Positions 18,488 through 27,582 of a stretch of DNA of 64,000 nt are shown here, one piece after another (the stretch's first letter is position 1; every line of letters begins with the position of its first letter). The position numbers and the translations under genes were made by a program. Below the pieces are notes generated by a model. The model saw nothing but the letters and a program-made list of their open reading frames with translations, did not search any database and had not been told where the DNA came from. This DNA is from Pseudomonas cichorii (GTDB taxonomy: Bacteria > Pseudomonadota > Gammaproteobacteria > Pseudomonadales > Pseudomonadaceae): contig NZ_RBRE01000013.1 in the NCBI RefSeq assembly GCF_003700275.1, positions 1 through 64,000 on the forward strand, given 5' to 3'.

Positions 18488-18515
18488 AAACGGCCCCGCA
18501 TCAGCGGGGCCGTTT
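18488..18515. terminator. Bidirectional terminator
   Basis: AAACGGCCCCGC and GCGGGGCCGTTT form a perfect 12-pair stem with a four-base loop between the convergent DUF465 and DUF3618 genes. Confidence 0.88.
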
Positions 18516-18524
18516 GCCTGATGC

Positions 18525-19346
18525 TTATCCCAGGCCGGGCGTGGTTCCTGCCGAGGTGCCCGGCAGCGGTTCAAAAGAGCTCGCAAGATGCTCATTCTGT
18601 GAACGCGACAACGGGCCATTGGGCGCAGAGACGCTGCCGGTTGACGCAGCCGGCTCATGACCTTGCGGACGTGGCTGGGGGTTGGCCAGCTTGTCACGAG
18701 CCTGGCCGATCAACTGCTTTTCACGCTCGCTTGCCGGCAAGGCAGCACCGATCAGCGCCCCGAGCGCCACACCCATGGCCGCCACGGCCAATGGCTGCTC
18801 GCGCAACAAGGTGTTGGCACTGGATTGCACGCTGAGACGTTTCTCCTGAAAGCGCTGACCGACGTCGTGGCCGGAAGGCGACGAAAATTTCTCGCCGATG
18901 CTGTCGGTCAACTGGCCGGTCTTGTCTTTCATGCGCGCGGCGGTTTCCTGCACCCTGGCCTTGGCGCTGCTCAGGCTGTCACCGACACTGCTGGCCATAT
19001 CGCTGACCTTCTTGCCGGCGCCATCGATCATCGAAGGGCCGGAGGAGGGCGAGGGTGTGCGGCTGCCCATCATCAACCAGAGTACGCCCACCGATGTCAG
19101 CACGGCAGGCATCGGGTTGGCCTTGACGGTGGTGCCCAGATTGCCAAGAAACTCGCCGCCGTTTTCCCGGGCGTAGGCCAGGGCCTGATCGACCCATTGT
19201 CCGGGAGATATCTTTTTCTCGAGCGCATCGACGATGTTGCCGATGCTGGAGCGTTGCTCGTCGATTTCCTGCTCCAGGGTTTCCGGGCTTTTATGCGATT
19301 GTGCTTCAAAGTTTTCCGGGGTATCAAAGCTGCTGTCGATGCTCAT
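18525..19346 (-). CDS. DUF3618 domain protein
   Basis: The 273-residue product begins MSIDSSFDTPENFEAQSHKS and has the DUF3618 helix LEQEIDEQRSSIGNIVDALEKKISPGQWVDQAL, a hydrophobic segment near residues 80-95 (PAVLTSVGVLWLMMG) and a second near 190-205 (LAVAAMGVALGALIGAAL). The C-terminal tail is disordered. It is the last gene of a three-gene run and its start overlaps the previous stop by four bases. The family is linked to envelope or membrane stress in several proteobacteria, but no activity is known. Confidence 0.8.
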   Translation of the reverse strand: MSIDSSFDTPENFEAQSHKSPETLEQEIDEQRSSIGNIVDALEKKISPGQWVDQALAYARENGGEFLGNLGTTVKANPMPAVLTSVGVLWLMMGSRTPSPSSGPSMIDGAGKKVSDMASSVGDSLSSAKARVQETAARMKDKTGQLTDSIGEKFSSPSGHDVGQRFQEKRLSVQSSANTLLREQPLAVAAMGVALGALIGAALPASEREKQLIGQARDKLANPQPRPQGHEPAASTGSVSAPNGPLSRSQNEHLASSFEPLPGTSAGTTPGLG

Positions 19347-19759
19347 GAGACTTTCCTCTGGATGGCTTCCTTGTCTTTCTGCAAGGTGCTGGCGGTGCGT
19401 TCAGGTGCAAGGTTGCCGAGCTCAAGCTTCTTGTTGCCGGCCATGATCATCAGCGTTCCCACGATCATCACCACCACTGCAACAAGCAATGCCGCCAGCC
19501 ATGAGGCCATGAAGTGGGTCAGCACATAGACTGCTGCCATCAACAGCATGATGAAGCCGCCCAGAATCATCACCGCGCCAATGCCGATGGTCATCATTGC
19601 CTGTCTGGATGTCTGTACTGACTCCCTGAGTTCAGCCTTGGCCAGGGCTATTTCCTTGTTGATCAGGGCGGGCACTTCATGCGCCAGTTTCCTGATCAGG
19701 CCCAGTACCGAGGTTTCGCTTTCAGGTGTTGCTTCTGGAATGTCGGGGGGCGTTTTCAT
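19343..19759 (-). CDS. Holin superfamily III-like (YqjE-type) membrane protein
   Basis: The 138-residue product has an amphipathic helix (LGLIRKLAHEVPALINKEIALAKAELRE, about 19-46) and two transmembrane segments (about 55-77 and 85-105). This is the layout of the actinobacterial-type phage holin III/DUF1469 group, which in enterobacteria includes YqjE. These are chromosomal membrane proteins, and I see no phage genes near. It overlaps its downstream neighbour by four bases and touches its upstream neighbour's stop, so translation is coupled. Confidence 0.8.
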   Translation of the reverse strand: MKTPPDIPEATPESETSVLGLIRKLAHEVPALINKEIALAKAELRESVQTSRQAMMTIGIGAVMILGGFIMLLMAAVYVLTHFMASWLAALLVAVVVMIVGTLMIMAGNKKLELGNLAPERTASTLQKDKEAIQRKVS

Positions 19760-20436
19760 TACACGTCTCCTTTTGACAGGCCTGTCCTGAAAGAGCCGTC
19801 CCGAGCCAGTTCATCGATAGGGTCATCGTTGAATTCGGAGGCAGGAGGGCTATCGGGAATACCCATGCCGGGCCTGGCGCTATGCAACACATCGTCGCTC
19901 AGCGGGTGAGTGGCCGCCATCTCTTCGGCGGCGAGGGCCGACGGGCTGATGGGGTCGTAAGCCGCGGGAGGTTCCTCGAAGGGTTGTGAGCTGCTGGCGT
20001 CGCTTGCTGCGGGCATCGAGGCCTTGAGCACACGCGACAGCCCCAGGCCCAGCGCGACACTGCCGCAGATGAACAGCAACGGGTTATCACGTGCCAGCTT
20101 TCCGGCGTCCTGCAGTAATTCATCGGTACTCTTGCCCCGCAGCTTCTCCGCCAGCCCGGTCATGTTCTGCGCCATGTCCGCCACATAGCCGGAAAGCCCC
20201 AGAGTGTCGTTATCCGACAGCTGTCTTGCGGCCGACTGAGCGTTCTGCGCCAGGTTCTCGATCTGATCTGCAGCATTGTCTCGGTACTGCTCGAAGGGCG
20301 CGCTTGCTCGTTCGCTGCTGTCCTCCATCGGGTTCAACGGATCGTCCTGCAATCCTTGCAGAGGCTCCTGGCCAATGGGTCTGCCAGTCGGGGCGCTGCC
20401 GCTGATCGAGGGGTCGTTAGTGGTTGCCATCATCAT
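19759..20436 (-). CDS. Hypothetical membrane-associated protein, operon leader
   Basis: The 225-residue product begins with three methionines; the third of the ATG run is as plausible as the first. It has a disordered N terminus, an amphipathic helical part (about 45-125, with AADQIENLAQNAQSAARQL and YVADMAQNMTGLAEKLRGKS) and a short hydrophobic segment (about 125-140, NPLLFICGSVALGLGLSRVL) followed by an acidic tail. The architecture resembles the YqjD/ElaB class, helices followed by a membrane anchor, though the sequence is not clearly homologous. First gene of the operon with the next two. Confidence 0.7.
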   Translation of the reverse strand: MMMATTNDPSISGSAPTGRPIGQEPLQGLQDDPLNPMEDSSERASAPFEQYRDNAADQIENLAQNAQSAARQLSDNDTLGLSGYVADMAQNMTGLAEKLRGKSTDELLQDAGKLARDNPLLFICGSVALGLGLSRVLKASMPAASDASSSQPFEEPPAAYDPISPSALAAEEMAATHPLSDDVLHSARPGMGIPDSPPASEFNDDPIDELARDGSFRTGLSKGDV

Positions 20437-20587
20437 TCACCGTATTCGTGTAGTCAGGTAAAGAGAATGCTCGGCTCACTACGCACAACGGGCTGGCATT
20501 GATCTGAGTGCTTGCTTGGGGTGGACTGGCGGGGTTCGGGCGATGTTCCGGGTGAATGACAAGTGGTCAACAGCGGGGCAGGCGGGA

Positions 20588-20613
20588 ATAAAAAACGGCG
20601 CCTTCAAGGCGCC
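20588..20613 (-). terminator. csrA terminator
   Basis: ACGGCGCCTT and AAGGCGCCGT form a perfect stem with a one-base centre; on the minus strand it is followed by TTTTTTA. A second nine-pair stem (GATCTGCCG / CGGCAGATC, 20621-20644) sits between it and the gene. Confidence 0.85.
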
Positions 20614-20674
20614 GTATGGCTGATCTGCCGACCGGGCGGCAGATCAACTGAAATAGAGGGGGGTGTTGCCGGTG

Positions 20675-20863
20675 TTATTGTGGGTCCTGGTTTGGAGCCA
20701 GTTCAGCCTGGATGCGTTTGTAGATCTCTTCACGATGCACTGAGACATTTTTCGGAGCGTTGATACCTAGCCGGACTTGAAGCCCTTGAACGCCAAGAAT
20801 CGTCACGGTGATTTCGTCACCGATGTTTATGCTTTCGCCTACTTTGCGAGTGAGTATCAACAT
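20675..20863 (-). CDS. csrA: Carbon storage regulator CsrA/RsmA
   Basis: The 62-residue product starts [20 protein letters not shown] and carries the RNA-binding residues of CsrA (the LTRK start and the [24 protein letters not shown] core). AAGGA precedes the ATG 9 bases upstream. The protein binds GGA motifs in mRNA leaders and represses translation of secondary metabolism, polysaccharide and motility genes in pseudomonads. Several paralogues per genome are normal. It is monocistronic. Confidence 0.95.
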   Translation of the reverse strand: MLILTRKVGESINIGDEITVTILGVQGLQVRLGINAPKNVSVHREEIYKRIQAELAPNQDPQ

Positions 20864-21454
20864 AATCTTTTCCTTGATGGCCTCTTGAAACGCCTCTCTC
20901 AAGAGGCTGGCGTTTGCCTTTGCGTGGTGATTGTTGCCGAGTACATCCAAATGCATCCATCGTAAGACGTTGCAGCGTTGAAATTAATTCCCTCGGTTCA
21001 TTTTCTTGTCATCGAGATTTGCATCAACGATACGACGAGTGCGCCAATTCTGCCCGTTTTGGCACGAAAATGCCCGTAATTACTGGTGGAAAGTAAAAAG
21101 TAACGTGAGCCGCAGCATACCTCGCCATTGCCGCCGACTTTCAAGAGGGTGTTGAGAGGGCCACCTCCCCGACATATGTAAGCGTAGGCATTAGTTTGAA
21201 ACATTGCCTGAGCTTTCGGATATTTCAAAATGAAAGTGCGTAGTTGAGCGTAGGAAATCGGATCTGACCGGGGTTTGCCACGTCATGCAGGCCTGCGTAA
21301 CACCCGGCAGGCGGCACCGGCCAAGGCTTTGGGCAGGTTTCTCAAGTGTCGGACGGGTATAAACGGGCGCATGTAAGCGAGGACATGCCGGGAGCGGGGA
21401 GTCGTCTTCGCGGGCAGTAGCTGCCCGCGAGACTTGATTACTGCGGACGGGGTG
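20864..21454. other. Intergenic, no gene supported
   Basis: About 590 bases between csrA and gntP. It contains the csrA promoter region and, near 21408-21430, a hairpin downstream of gntP. Short frames here have no ribosome sites or recognisable composition. Confidence 0.5.
21408..21430 (-). terminator. Possible gntP terminator
   Basis: TCGCGGGCAG and CTGCCCGCGA form a ten-pair stem with a three-base loop about 25 bases after the gntP stop. It has no T tract on the minus strand. Confidence 0.5.
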
Positions 21455-22807
21455 TCAGACCACCATCGACAGCAGCAGGACAAAGATCAGGCCAACCACC
21501 GAGAGGATGGTTTCCATGACGGTCCAGGTCTTGAAGGTTTCAGCCACGGTCATGTTGAAGTACTGCTTGACCAGCCAGAAACCGGCGTCGTTCACGTGCG
21601 ACAGGATCAGCGAGCCTGCACCGGTAGCCAATACCAGCAACTCGCGGTTGACGCCTGGAATCAGGCCTACCACAGGTGCGACGATACCGGCGCCGGTAAT
21701 GGTTGCCACTGTTGCCGAACCGGTTGCGATACGAATCACCGCAGCTACCAGCCAGGCCAGCATGATCGGGTTGATCTGTGCCTGCACCGCCATGTGGCCG
21801 ATGACATCGCCCACACCGCTGGCTACCAGCATTTGCTTGAAGCCACCACCGGCACCGACGATCAGAACGATGGCCGCGACTGGCGCCAGGCTCTGGTCCA
21901 GCAGTTTCATGATCTTGGAACGGTCAAAGCCGCGTGCCGCACCGAAGGTGTAGAACGCCAGCAGCAGTGCCGCGAGCAGGGCGCTGATCGGGTGACCGAT
22001 CAGGTCCATCCAGATGCGGAACATGTTTTCTGGCGGGAATGCCACGTCGGCAAAGGTCTTGAGCAGCATCAGGAACACCGGCAACAGGATCGTCACCAGC
22101 GTGATGCCGAAGCCCGGCAGGTTTTCAGTGCTCGATTCCTTGGCGATCTGATCCATCAGTTCCTGGGAAGGGGTGCCCGGAATGTGTTTGGCAATCCATT
22201 TACCGTAGATCGGACCTGCGATGACAGCGGTTGGCAGGGCAATGATCAGGCCGTAGAAAATGGTCTTGCCGATGTCTGCGCCGAAAATGCCGATGGCCAG
22301 CAGCGGACCCGGATGCGGCGGGACCAGGCCGTGAACGGCGGACAGACCGGCCAGCAGCGGGATACCGATCTTGACGATCGATACGCCGGTACGCCGCGCC
22401 ACGATGAACACCAGTGGAATCAGCAGTACGAAGCCGATCTCGAAGAACAGCGGAATGCCGACCAGAAATGCGGACAGCATCATCGCCCAATGCACTTTCT
22501 GCTTGCCGAAGGTGCGAATCAGGGTTTGCGCGATCTGATCCGCGCCGCCCGAGTCGGCCATCAGCTTGCCGAGCATGGTGCCCAGGCCGAGGATGATACC
22601 GACGAAGCCCAGTACGCCGCCGAAGCCGTCCTGGAACGATTTCATGACCTTTTCCACCGGCATCCCGGAAGTCAGGCCCAGGAAGCCCGCTGCGATGGTC
22701 AACGCAACGAAAGGGTGGACTTTGTACTTGGTAATCAACAGCACAAGGCCGACGATGGTTACCAACGCATTGATCAGCAGGTACGTCTCATGGGTCATAC
22801 CGAACAT
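21455..22807 (-). CDS. gntP: Gluconate permease, GntP family
   Basis: The 450-residue protein is an integral membrane proton symporter with about 12 hydrophobic segments. Family landmarks include GLSAVHGLVPPHPGPLLAIG, NVRSV-like gating residues replaced by RIATGSATVATITGAG, and a C-terminal ILSHVNDAGFWLVKQYF. It imports gluconate, which gntK phosphorylates to 6-phosphogluconate for the Entner-Doudoroff route. It lies downstream of gntK on the same strand, with an extra GntR operator in between, so it can be controlled separately. Confidence 0.93.
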   Translation of the reverse strand: MFGMTHETYLLINALVTIVGLVLLITKYKVHPFVALTIAAGFLGLTSGMPVEKVMKSFQDGFGGVLGFVGIILGLGTMLGKLMADSGGADQIAQTLIRTFGKQKVHWAMMLSAFLVGIPLFFEIGFVLLIPLVFIVARRTGVSIVKIGIPLLAGLSAVHGLVPPHPGPLLAIGIFGADIGKTIFYGLIIALPTAVIAGPIYGKWIAKHIPGTPSQELMDQIAKESSTENLPGFGITLVTILLPVFLMLLKTFADVAFPPENMFRIWMDLIGHPISALLAALLLAFYTFGAARGFDRSKIMKLLDQSLAPVAAIVLIVGAGGGFKQMLVASGVGDVIGHMAVQAQINPIMLAWLVAAVIRIATGSATVATITGAGIVAPVVGLIPGVNRELLVLATGAGSLILSHVNDAGFWLVKQYFNMTVAETFKTWTVMETILSVVGLIFVLLLSMVV

Positions 22808-22917
22808 GGGGTATCTCTCCGGTTATCTTTGTTTTATGGGAGCCATTCAAAAACGTGATCGTTCCCCGGCAGGGTGAAAACCATCACGTTCTAACAATCC
22901 AGCGCCGTCCTGTTTCC

Positions 22918-22933
22918 AAGACAGCGCTGTCTT
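22918..22933. promoter_or_regulatory. GntR operator upstream of gntP
   Basis: AAGACAGCGCTGTCTT is a perfect 16-base palindrome about 110 bases before the gntP start, between gntK and gntP. It is the same site as at 23497. Confidence 0.8.
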
Positions 22934-22947
22934 TTGCGCTCACGCCT

Positions 22948-23478
22948 TTAGTTGCCTAGCGAAGCTTTCCACCATGCTGCCGCTTGCTTGCCGATGGTAT
23001 CGACAGACTGGGTTGCATCGACGACCAGAGTCCGTGGTTCGCCATGTGGCGGTTCGAGGGTTGCGAACTGGCTGTCCACCAGGCTGGCCGGCATGAAGTG
23101 ACCCGGGCGGTGGGCACAGCGGTCGGTGGCGACTTCCTTGCTCAACTCCAGAAACACAAATCCCAGGCCCGGCACGGCTTCGCGCAGGCGTTCACGGTAG
23201 ATGAGCTTGAGGGACGAGCAGGTCAGGATCGGGCGTTCGCCGTTGCGCAGGGCAGCAGCCACTTCCTCGCCCAGGCGGGTCAGCCAGCCGGCGCGGTCTT
23301 CGTCGTTGAGGGGAGTGCCCGCGCTCATCTTTTCGATATTGGCGGGTGGATGGAAGGCATCGCCTTCGATCAGGCGGCCGCCGCTGTTGAGGGCAATCTC
23401 TGCACCTACCACGCTCTTGCCGCAGCCGGAAACACCCATGACCACGAGGGCGGAAATAGCAGTTTTCGCAGTTGTCAC
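22948..23478 (-). CDS. gntK: Gluconokinase
   Basis: The 176-residue product from GTG 23478 (GAGG about 8 bases upstream) has the normal size of the family; a longer upstream reading adds unrelated sequence. The P-loop GVSGCGKS is at about 15-22, followed by the EGDAFHPPANIEKM substrate segment, LTCSSLK and RPGHFMPASLVDSQFATLE. It phosphorylates gluconate with ATP. The gene starts directly behind a GntR operator. Confidence 0.93.
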   Translation of the reverse strand: MTTAKTAISALVVMGVSGCGKSVVGAEIALNSGGRLIEGDAFHPPANIEKMSAGTPLNDEDRAGWLTRLGEEVAAALRNGERPILTCSSLKLIYRERLREAVPGLGFVFLELSKEVATDRCAHRPGHFMPASLVDSQFATLEPPHGEPRTLVVDATQSVDTIGKQAAAWWKASLGN

Positions 23479-23496
23479 ATTAGATACCTCATCTGG

Positions 23497-23510
23497 AGAC
23501 AGCGCTGTCT
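23497..23510. promoter_or_regulatory. GntR operator upstream of gntK
   Basis: AGACAGCGCTGTCT, a perfect palindrome ending about 20 bases upstream of the gntK start. Confidence 0.8.
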
Positions 23511-23636
23511 TTGTCCAGCGGACATAAGGTCCAGCCTGTGCCGTTCCAGTTCTTGTCGTTGTTTTGGGTGTATCCCTTTCATTGCAGGCTGTTCTGCGCA
23601 GTGAGCAACAGCGATAAAGCATTGTCACGGTCCATG

Positions 23637-23650
23637 AGACAGCGCTACCT
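23637..23650. promoter_or_regulatory. GntR operator upstream of gntR
   Basis: AGACAGCGCTACCT, a copy with two mismatches in the right arm, about 50 bases before the gntR start, suggesting weaker autoregulation. Confidence 0.7.
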
Positions 23651-23698
23651 TAGGGGGCATTGAATACATTTGGCAACCCCTATGTTAGTTGGCAATAC

Positions 23699-24715
23699 AT
23701 GACCCGCATTGGTTCCCGCTCCACCGGCCGTCCAACCCTCAATGAAGTTGCCCAGCTCGCGGCTGTTTCGCCGATCACTGCATCCCGTGCGCTGCGCGGG
23801 GTTGCCACCGTTGCCCCCGAGCTGGTGGACAAGGTGCGTGCTGCGGCGCAGAGCCTGGGATATGTAGCCAATCCAGCGGCCCGCGCCCTGGCTTCATCGT
23901 GCAGCCAGACCGTTGTGGTGCTGGTGCCTTCGCTTTCCAACCAGTTGTTCATCGACACCCTGGAAGCCATTCAGGGTGTGCTGCGTACCCGTGGCCTGGA
24001 AGTGATGATCGGTAACTATCACTACTCCCCCGACGAAGAAGAAAACCTGCTGCGCAACCATCTGGTCAATCGGCCGAGAGGCATCCTGCTGACCGGTTTC
24101 GATCACACGCCGGCGGCGCGCAAGATGCTGGAGGCCAGCGGCATTCCCTGTGTGCACATGATGGAACTGGATACCCAGCGCGACGCTTATTGTGTGGGTT
24201 TTTCCCAGGAAGAAGCCGGGGCGCAGGCGGCGCGTCATCTGTTGGGGCGCGGACGCAAGCGTCTGGTGTATATGGCGGCACAGCTCGATCCGCGGGTGCT
24301 GCGGCGTGGTGCAGGGTTCCGCAAGGTGCTGGAGGAGGCCGGGTTGTTCGACCCCGAGCTGCAGGTTTCGACCCCGCAACCGTCTTCGATCGGCCTGGGC
24401 AGCGAGTTGTTCGCGCAACTGCTGGAACGGCACCCCGATGTGGACGGTATTTTCTTCTGTAACGACGACCTGGCACAGGGCGCCGCCCTGGAAGCCTTGC
24501 GACGTGGCATCGCGATACCGCAGCAGGTTTCCCTGGTGGGTTTCAATGACCTGCCCGGTTCGGCCCACATGGTCCCGCGCCTGACTTCGATCCGCACACC
24601 GCGCGAGGAAGTCGGTCAGCGTGCCGCGCAATTGTTGCTGGGCCTGCTGGAAGGGCTGGCCCAGCCAGCGCATGTGGACCTGGGGTTTGAACTGGTGGTG
24701 CGCGAGAGTTCCTGA
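23699..24715 (+). CDS. gntR: Gluconate repressor GntR (LacI family)
   Basis: The 338-residue product starts at ATG 23699 (MTRIGSRSTGRPTLNEVAQL); an upstream TTG reading adds 13 unlikely residues. The LacI helix-turn-helix is at about 12-35 (NEVAQLAAVSPITASRALRG), followed by a periplasmic-binding-protein-like effector domain (VVLVPSLSNQLFIDTLEAIQ, LTGFDHTPAARK, FFCNDDLAQGAALEALR). It is divergent from gntK and three AGACAGCGCTGTCT-type operators lie at the gnt promoters. Expected effector: gluconate or 6-phosphogluconate. Confidence 0.92.
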   Translation: MTRIGSRSTGRPTLNEVAQLAAVSPITASRALRGVATVAPELVDKVRAAAQSLGYVANPAARALASSCSQTVVVLVPSLSNQLFIDTLEAIQGVLRTRGLEVMIGNYHYSPDEEENLLRNHLVNRPRGILLTGFDHTPAARKMLEASGIPCVHMMELDTQRDAYCVGFSQEEAGAQAARHLLGRGRKRLVYMAAQLDPRVLRRGAGFRKVLEEAGLFDPELQVSTPQPSSIGLGSELFAQLLERHPDVDGIFFCNDDLAQGAALEALRRGIAIPQQVSLVGFNDLPGSAHMVPRLTSIRTPREEVGQRAAQLLLGLLEGLAQPAHVDLGFELVVRESS

Positions 24716-24737
24716 AGGCTCTCGGTGGTGCGTTTTT

Positions 24738-24758
24738 CGCGGATGAATCCGCTCCCAC
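24738..24758. repeat. REP-like half element
   Basis: CGCGGATGAATCCGCTCCCA matches the repeated GGATGAATCCGCTCCC palindrome seen at 5861, 32473 and 34391. It lies just after the gntR stop. Confidence 0.65.
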
Positions 24759-24790
24759 CCGTTGGATTTGGGTATAGCGCTGGTAATGCT

Positions 24791-24844
24791 GTGGAGGCAG
24801 TTTGCTGGCGACAACGGTGAAGTCGCCAGCAAGCTGCCTCCCAC
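24791..24844. repeat. Long hairpin, Pseudomonas-type palindrome
   Basis: A 22-base arm beginning GTGGAGGCAGTTTGCTGGCG pairs with an arm ending GCTGCCTCCCAC across a nine-base loop. The element recurs in pseudomonad intergenic regions in my experience. It lies between the converging gntR and glcB genes and could end transcription from both sides. Confidence 0.7.
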
Positions 24845-24907
24845 AGTCCTCTGACGGACTTGCAACACTTGATGCAGACAGAGCCAGTTCATTCGCGAAG
24901 AGCAGGG

Positions 24908-27085
24908 TTACTCCTGCTTCTTGAACGCCAACCTGAACTCATGCAGCAGCGGCTCGGTATAACCGCTCGGTTGTTCACTCCCCTTGAGTACCAACGCGCA
25001 GGCGGCCTGGAATGCGGTGGAATTCTTGAGGTCCGCCGCCATCGGGCGATACTGCGAATCCCCGGCATTCTGCTTGTCGACCACACGGGCCATGCGTTCC
25101 AGAGTACCCAGCACATATTCCTGATTGATCACTTTATGGCGCAGCCAGTTGGCCATGTGCTGGCTTGAGATGCGCAGCGTGGCGCGGTCTTCCATCAGGC
25201 CCACGTTGTGGATGTCCGGGACCTTGGAGCAGCCGACACCCTGTTCGACCCAGCGCACCACATAACCGAGCAACCCCTGGGCATTGTTCTCGACTTCGAC
25301 GCGGATCTGCTCGGCAGACCAGTCGGGCTTGTCGGCTACCGGAATTTGCAGCAGGTCGTCGAGCAACTGTTCGCTGATGTCGGCCAGCTTGATGCGTTGC
25401 AGCTCTTCCTGGACCTTGCTCACATTGACTTTGTGATAGTGCAGCGCGTGCAGGGTTGCGGCGGTCGGCGAGGGTACCCATGCAGTGGTAGCGCCGGCCT
25501 GTGGGTGGATGATCTTCTGTTCCAGCATGTCGGCCATGCGATCCGGCATCGCCCACATGCCCTTGCCGATCTGCGCCCGGCCACGCAGGCCGCAGGTCAG
25601 GCCGACCAGCACGTTGTTGCGTTCGTAGGCCTTGATCCATGGCGTATTTTTCATGTCGCCCTTGCGCAACACCGGACCGGCTTGCATGGCGCTGTGGATT
25701 TCATCGCCAGTGCGGTCCAGGAAGCCGGTATTGATGAATGCCACCCGCGCCGACGCTGCCTCGATACAGGCCTTGAGGTTGACGCTGGTGCGCCGCTCTT
25801 CGTCCATGATGCCCATTTTCAGGGTGTGTCGTGGCAGCTTGAGCAGGTCTTCGATACGGCTGAACAGGTGATCGGCAAAGGCTACTTCCTGCGGGCCGTG
25901 CATCTTCGGCTTGACGATATAGATACTGCCGGCCCGAGAGTTGCCGCGTCGCTTGAGGTCGTGCAGGGCGATCAGGCTGGTGATGACGCCATCGAGAATC
26001 CCTTCGGGAATCTCATGTTCCTGACGGTCGACAATCGCCGGGTTGGTCATCAGATGGCCGACGTTGCGGATGAGCAGCAGCGAGCGTCCCGGCAGCTTCA
26101 GTTCTCCGCCGCTGGCCGCCTTGTAGGCTCGATCCGGATTGAGGCGGCGGGTGATGGTCTTGCCGCCCTTGACCAGCTCTTCGCTCAGGTCGCCCTTCAT
26201 CAGGCCCAGCCAGTTGCGATAGACCGTGACCTTGTCGTCGGCGTCCACGGCGGTGACCGAGTCTTCGCAGTCGATGATGGTCGAAAGTGCCGATTCGATC
26301 AGCAGATCCTTGATCCCGGCCACGTCGTTGCTGCCAATCGCATGTTTGTGATCGATCTGGATCTCGATGTGCAGGCCATTGTTCTTGAGCAGAATCGCAG
26401 TCGGGTGCTCGGCGTCACCCTGATAGCCGATATATTTTTCCGGCTGTTGCAGGCCGGTTTCGCTGTCATCGGCCAGTCTGATCTGCATCTTGCCGTCGAC
26501 CACTGCGTAATGCCGTGCATCGATATGCGTGCCGCGGGTCAGGGGAATGATTTCGTCCAGCAGTTCGCGGGCAAAGACGATGACCTTGGCGCCGCGCAAC
26601 GGGTTGTAGCCAGCGCTGATTTCCGCGCCCTCGCTGGTGGGGATCACATCGGTGCCGTACAGCGCGTCGTACAGCGAACCCCAGCGGGCGTTGGCGGCAT
26701 TGAGCGCGTAACGCGCATTACTGGCCGGAACCACCAGTTGCGGGCCGGACTGGTCACTGATTTCCAGATCCACATTCGAGGTGGTGGCGCAGACTTGCTC
26801 CGGCACCGCAGCCAGATAACCGATCGATTGCAGGAAGCTGCGATAGGCGGGCATGTCGCTGATCGGGCCAGGATGTGCCTTGTGCCATTTATCCAGCTCG
26901 CCTTGCAGGCGATCACGTTCGGCCAGCAGGTCGCGGTTCAGCGGCGCCAGATCATGCACCAGCGTATCGAACCCTTCCCAGAACTCTTCACGATCCAGTC
27001 CGGTGCCCGGTAGCACCTCTTCATCGATGAAACGTTGCAGATTGACCGCCACTTTCAAGCGTTGGCATTTGATGAAATCAGTCAT
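24908..27085 (-). CDS. glcB: Malate synthase G
   Basis: The 725-residue product starts at ATG 27085 (GAGGA upstream); a further in-frame ATG at 27112 is rejected. It condenses glyoxylate with acetyl-CoA to malate. The isoform G marks are [70 protein letters not shown] and [20 protein letters not shown]. It is the last gene of the glycolate operon, 69 bases after glcG, and drains the glyoxylate made by GlcDEF. Confidence 0.97.
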   Translation of the reverse strand: MTDFIKCQRLKVAVNLQRFIDEEVLPGTGLDREEFWEGFDTLVHDLAPLNRDLLAERDRLQGELDKWHKAHPGPISDMPAYRSFLQSIGYLAAVPEQVCATTSNVDLEISDQSGPQLVVPASNARYALNAANARWGSLYDALYGTDVIPTSEGAEISAGYNPLRGAKVIVFARELLDEIIPLTRGTHIDARHYAVVDGKMQIRLADDSETGLQQPEKYIGYQGDAEHPTAILLKNNGLHIEIQIDHKHAIGSNDVAGIKDLLIESALSTIIDCEDSVTAVDADDKVTVYRNWLGLMKGDLSEELVKGGKTITRRLNPDRAYKAASGGELKLPGRSLLLIRNVGHLMTNPAIVDRQEHEIPEGILDGVITSLIALHDLKRRGNSRAGSIYIVKPKMHGPQEVAFADHLFSRIEDLLKLPRHTLKMGIMDEERRTSVNLKACIEAASARVAFINTGFLDRTGDEIHSAMQAGPVLRKGDMKNTPWIKAYERNNVLVGLTCGLRGRAQIGKGMWAMPDRMADMLEQKIIHPQAGATTAWVPSPTAATLHALHYHKVNVSKVQEELQRIKLADISEQLLDDLLQIPVADKPDWSAEQIRVEVENNAQGLLGYVVRWVEQGVGCSKVPDIHNVGLMEDRATLRISSQHMANWLRHKVINQEYVLGTLERMARVVDKQNAGDSQYRPMAADLKNSTAFQAACALVLKGSEQPSGYTEPLLHEFRLAFKKQE

Positions 27086-27117
27086 GAGCGGTCCTCGCAG
27101 GAGCATGTACATTCAGT

Positions 27118-27139
27118 GTGGGAGCGGCTTGAGCCGCGA
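27118..27139. repeat. REP-like palindrome
   Basis: GTGGGAGCGGCTTGAGCCGCG has GCGGCT / AGCCGC arms and sits between glcB and glcG, within the operon. Confidence 0.55.
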
Positions 27140-27154
27140 AAAAGGTTCAGGCAA

Positions 27155-27562
27155 TCAATCGGCGTTCAGCGCTGCAATCCCGGCCTTTGCCACCTGTGCA
27201 TCCTGATCGGACTTGACCCCGGACACGCCCACCGCGCCGATCACCTGGCCGTCGACAATCACCGGCACGCCACCTTCCAGCGAGGTCAGCAACGGTGCGC
27301 TGAGGAACGCGGTGCGGCCGCCATTGACCATCTCTTCGTAACCTTTGGACTCACGACGGCCAAGTGCAGAGGTGCGGGCTTTTTCGATGCTGATATAGCT
27401 GCTGATCGCGGCACTGCCGTCCAGGCGCTCGAAGGCCAGCAGGTGACCGCCGTCATCGACCACGGCAATGGAAACGGCCCAGTCATTGGCCAGTGCTTCG
27501 TTGCGGGCGGCAGCGAGCATCAGGCTGACTTCGGTCTGGGTCAGAACGGCTTTTATTTTCAT
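27155..27562 (-). CDS. glcG: GlcG/HbpS family protein
   Basis: The 135-residue product belongs to the GlcG/HbpS (DUF336) fold: NEALANDWAVSIAVVDDGGH, then FERLDGSAAISSYISIEKA and GGVPVIVDGQVIGAVGVSGV. Its place between glcF and glcB copies E. coli glcDEFGB. The role in glycolate use is not defined; haem or cobalamin binding is reported for relatives. Confidence 0.88.
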   Translation of the reverse strand: MKIKAVLTQTEVSLMLAAARNEALANDWAVSIAVVDDGGHLLAFERLDGSAAISSYISIEKARTSALGRRESKGYEEMVNGGRTAFLSAPLLTSLEGGVPVIVDGQVIGAVGVSGVKSDQDAQVAKAGIAALNAD

Positions 27563-27582
27563 GGGGTTCTCCAGGTTGGTTT

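Noticed and set aside
19343..19759. Prophage remnant because of the holin-like protein
   Set aside because: No other phage gene is present; this holin family is a normal chromosomal membrane group.
20998..21228. Short minus-strand frame between csrA and gntP
   Set aside because: It has no ribosome site, unusual cysteine and glycine content, and no recognisable family.
21434..22858. 474-residue frame on the plus strand
   Set aside because: It is antisense to gntP, and its histidine/glutamine-rich composition is typical of a shadow of a membrane protein gene.
25208..27013. 601-residue frame on the plus strand
   Set aside because: It is antisense to glcB and has no family features.
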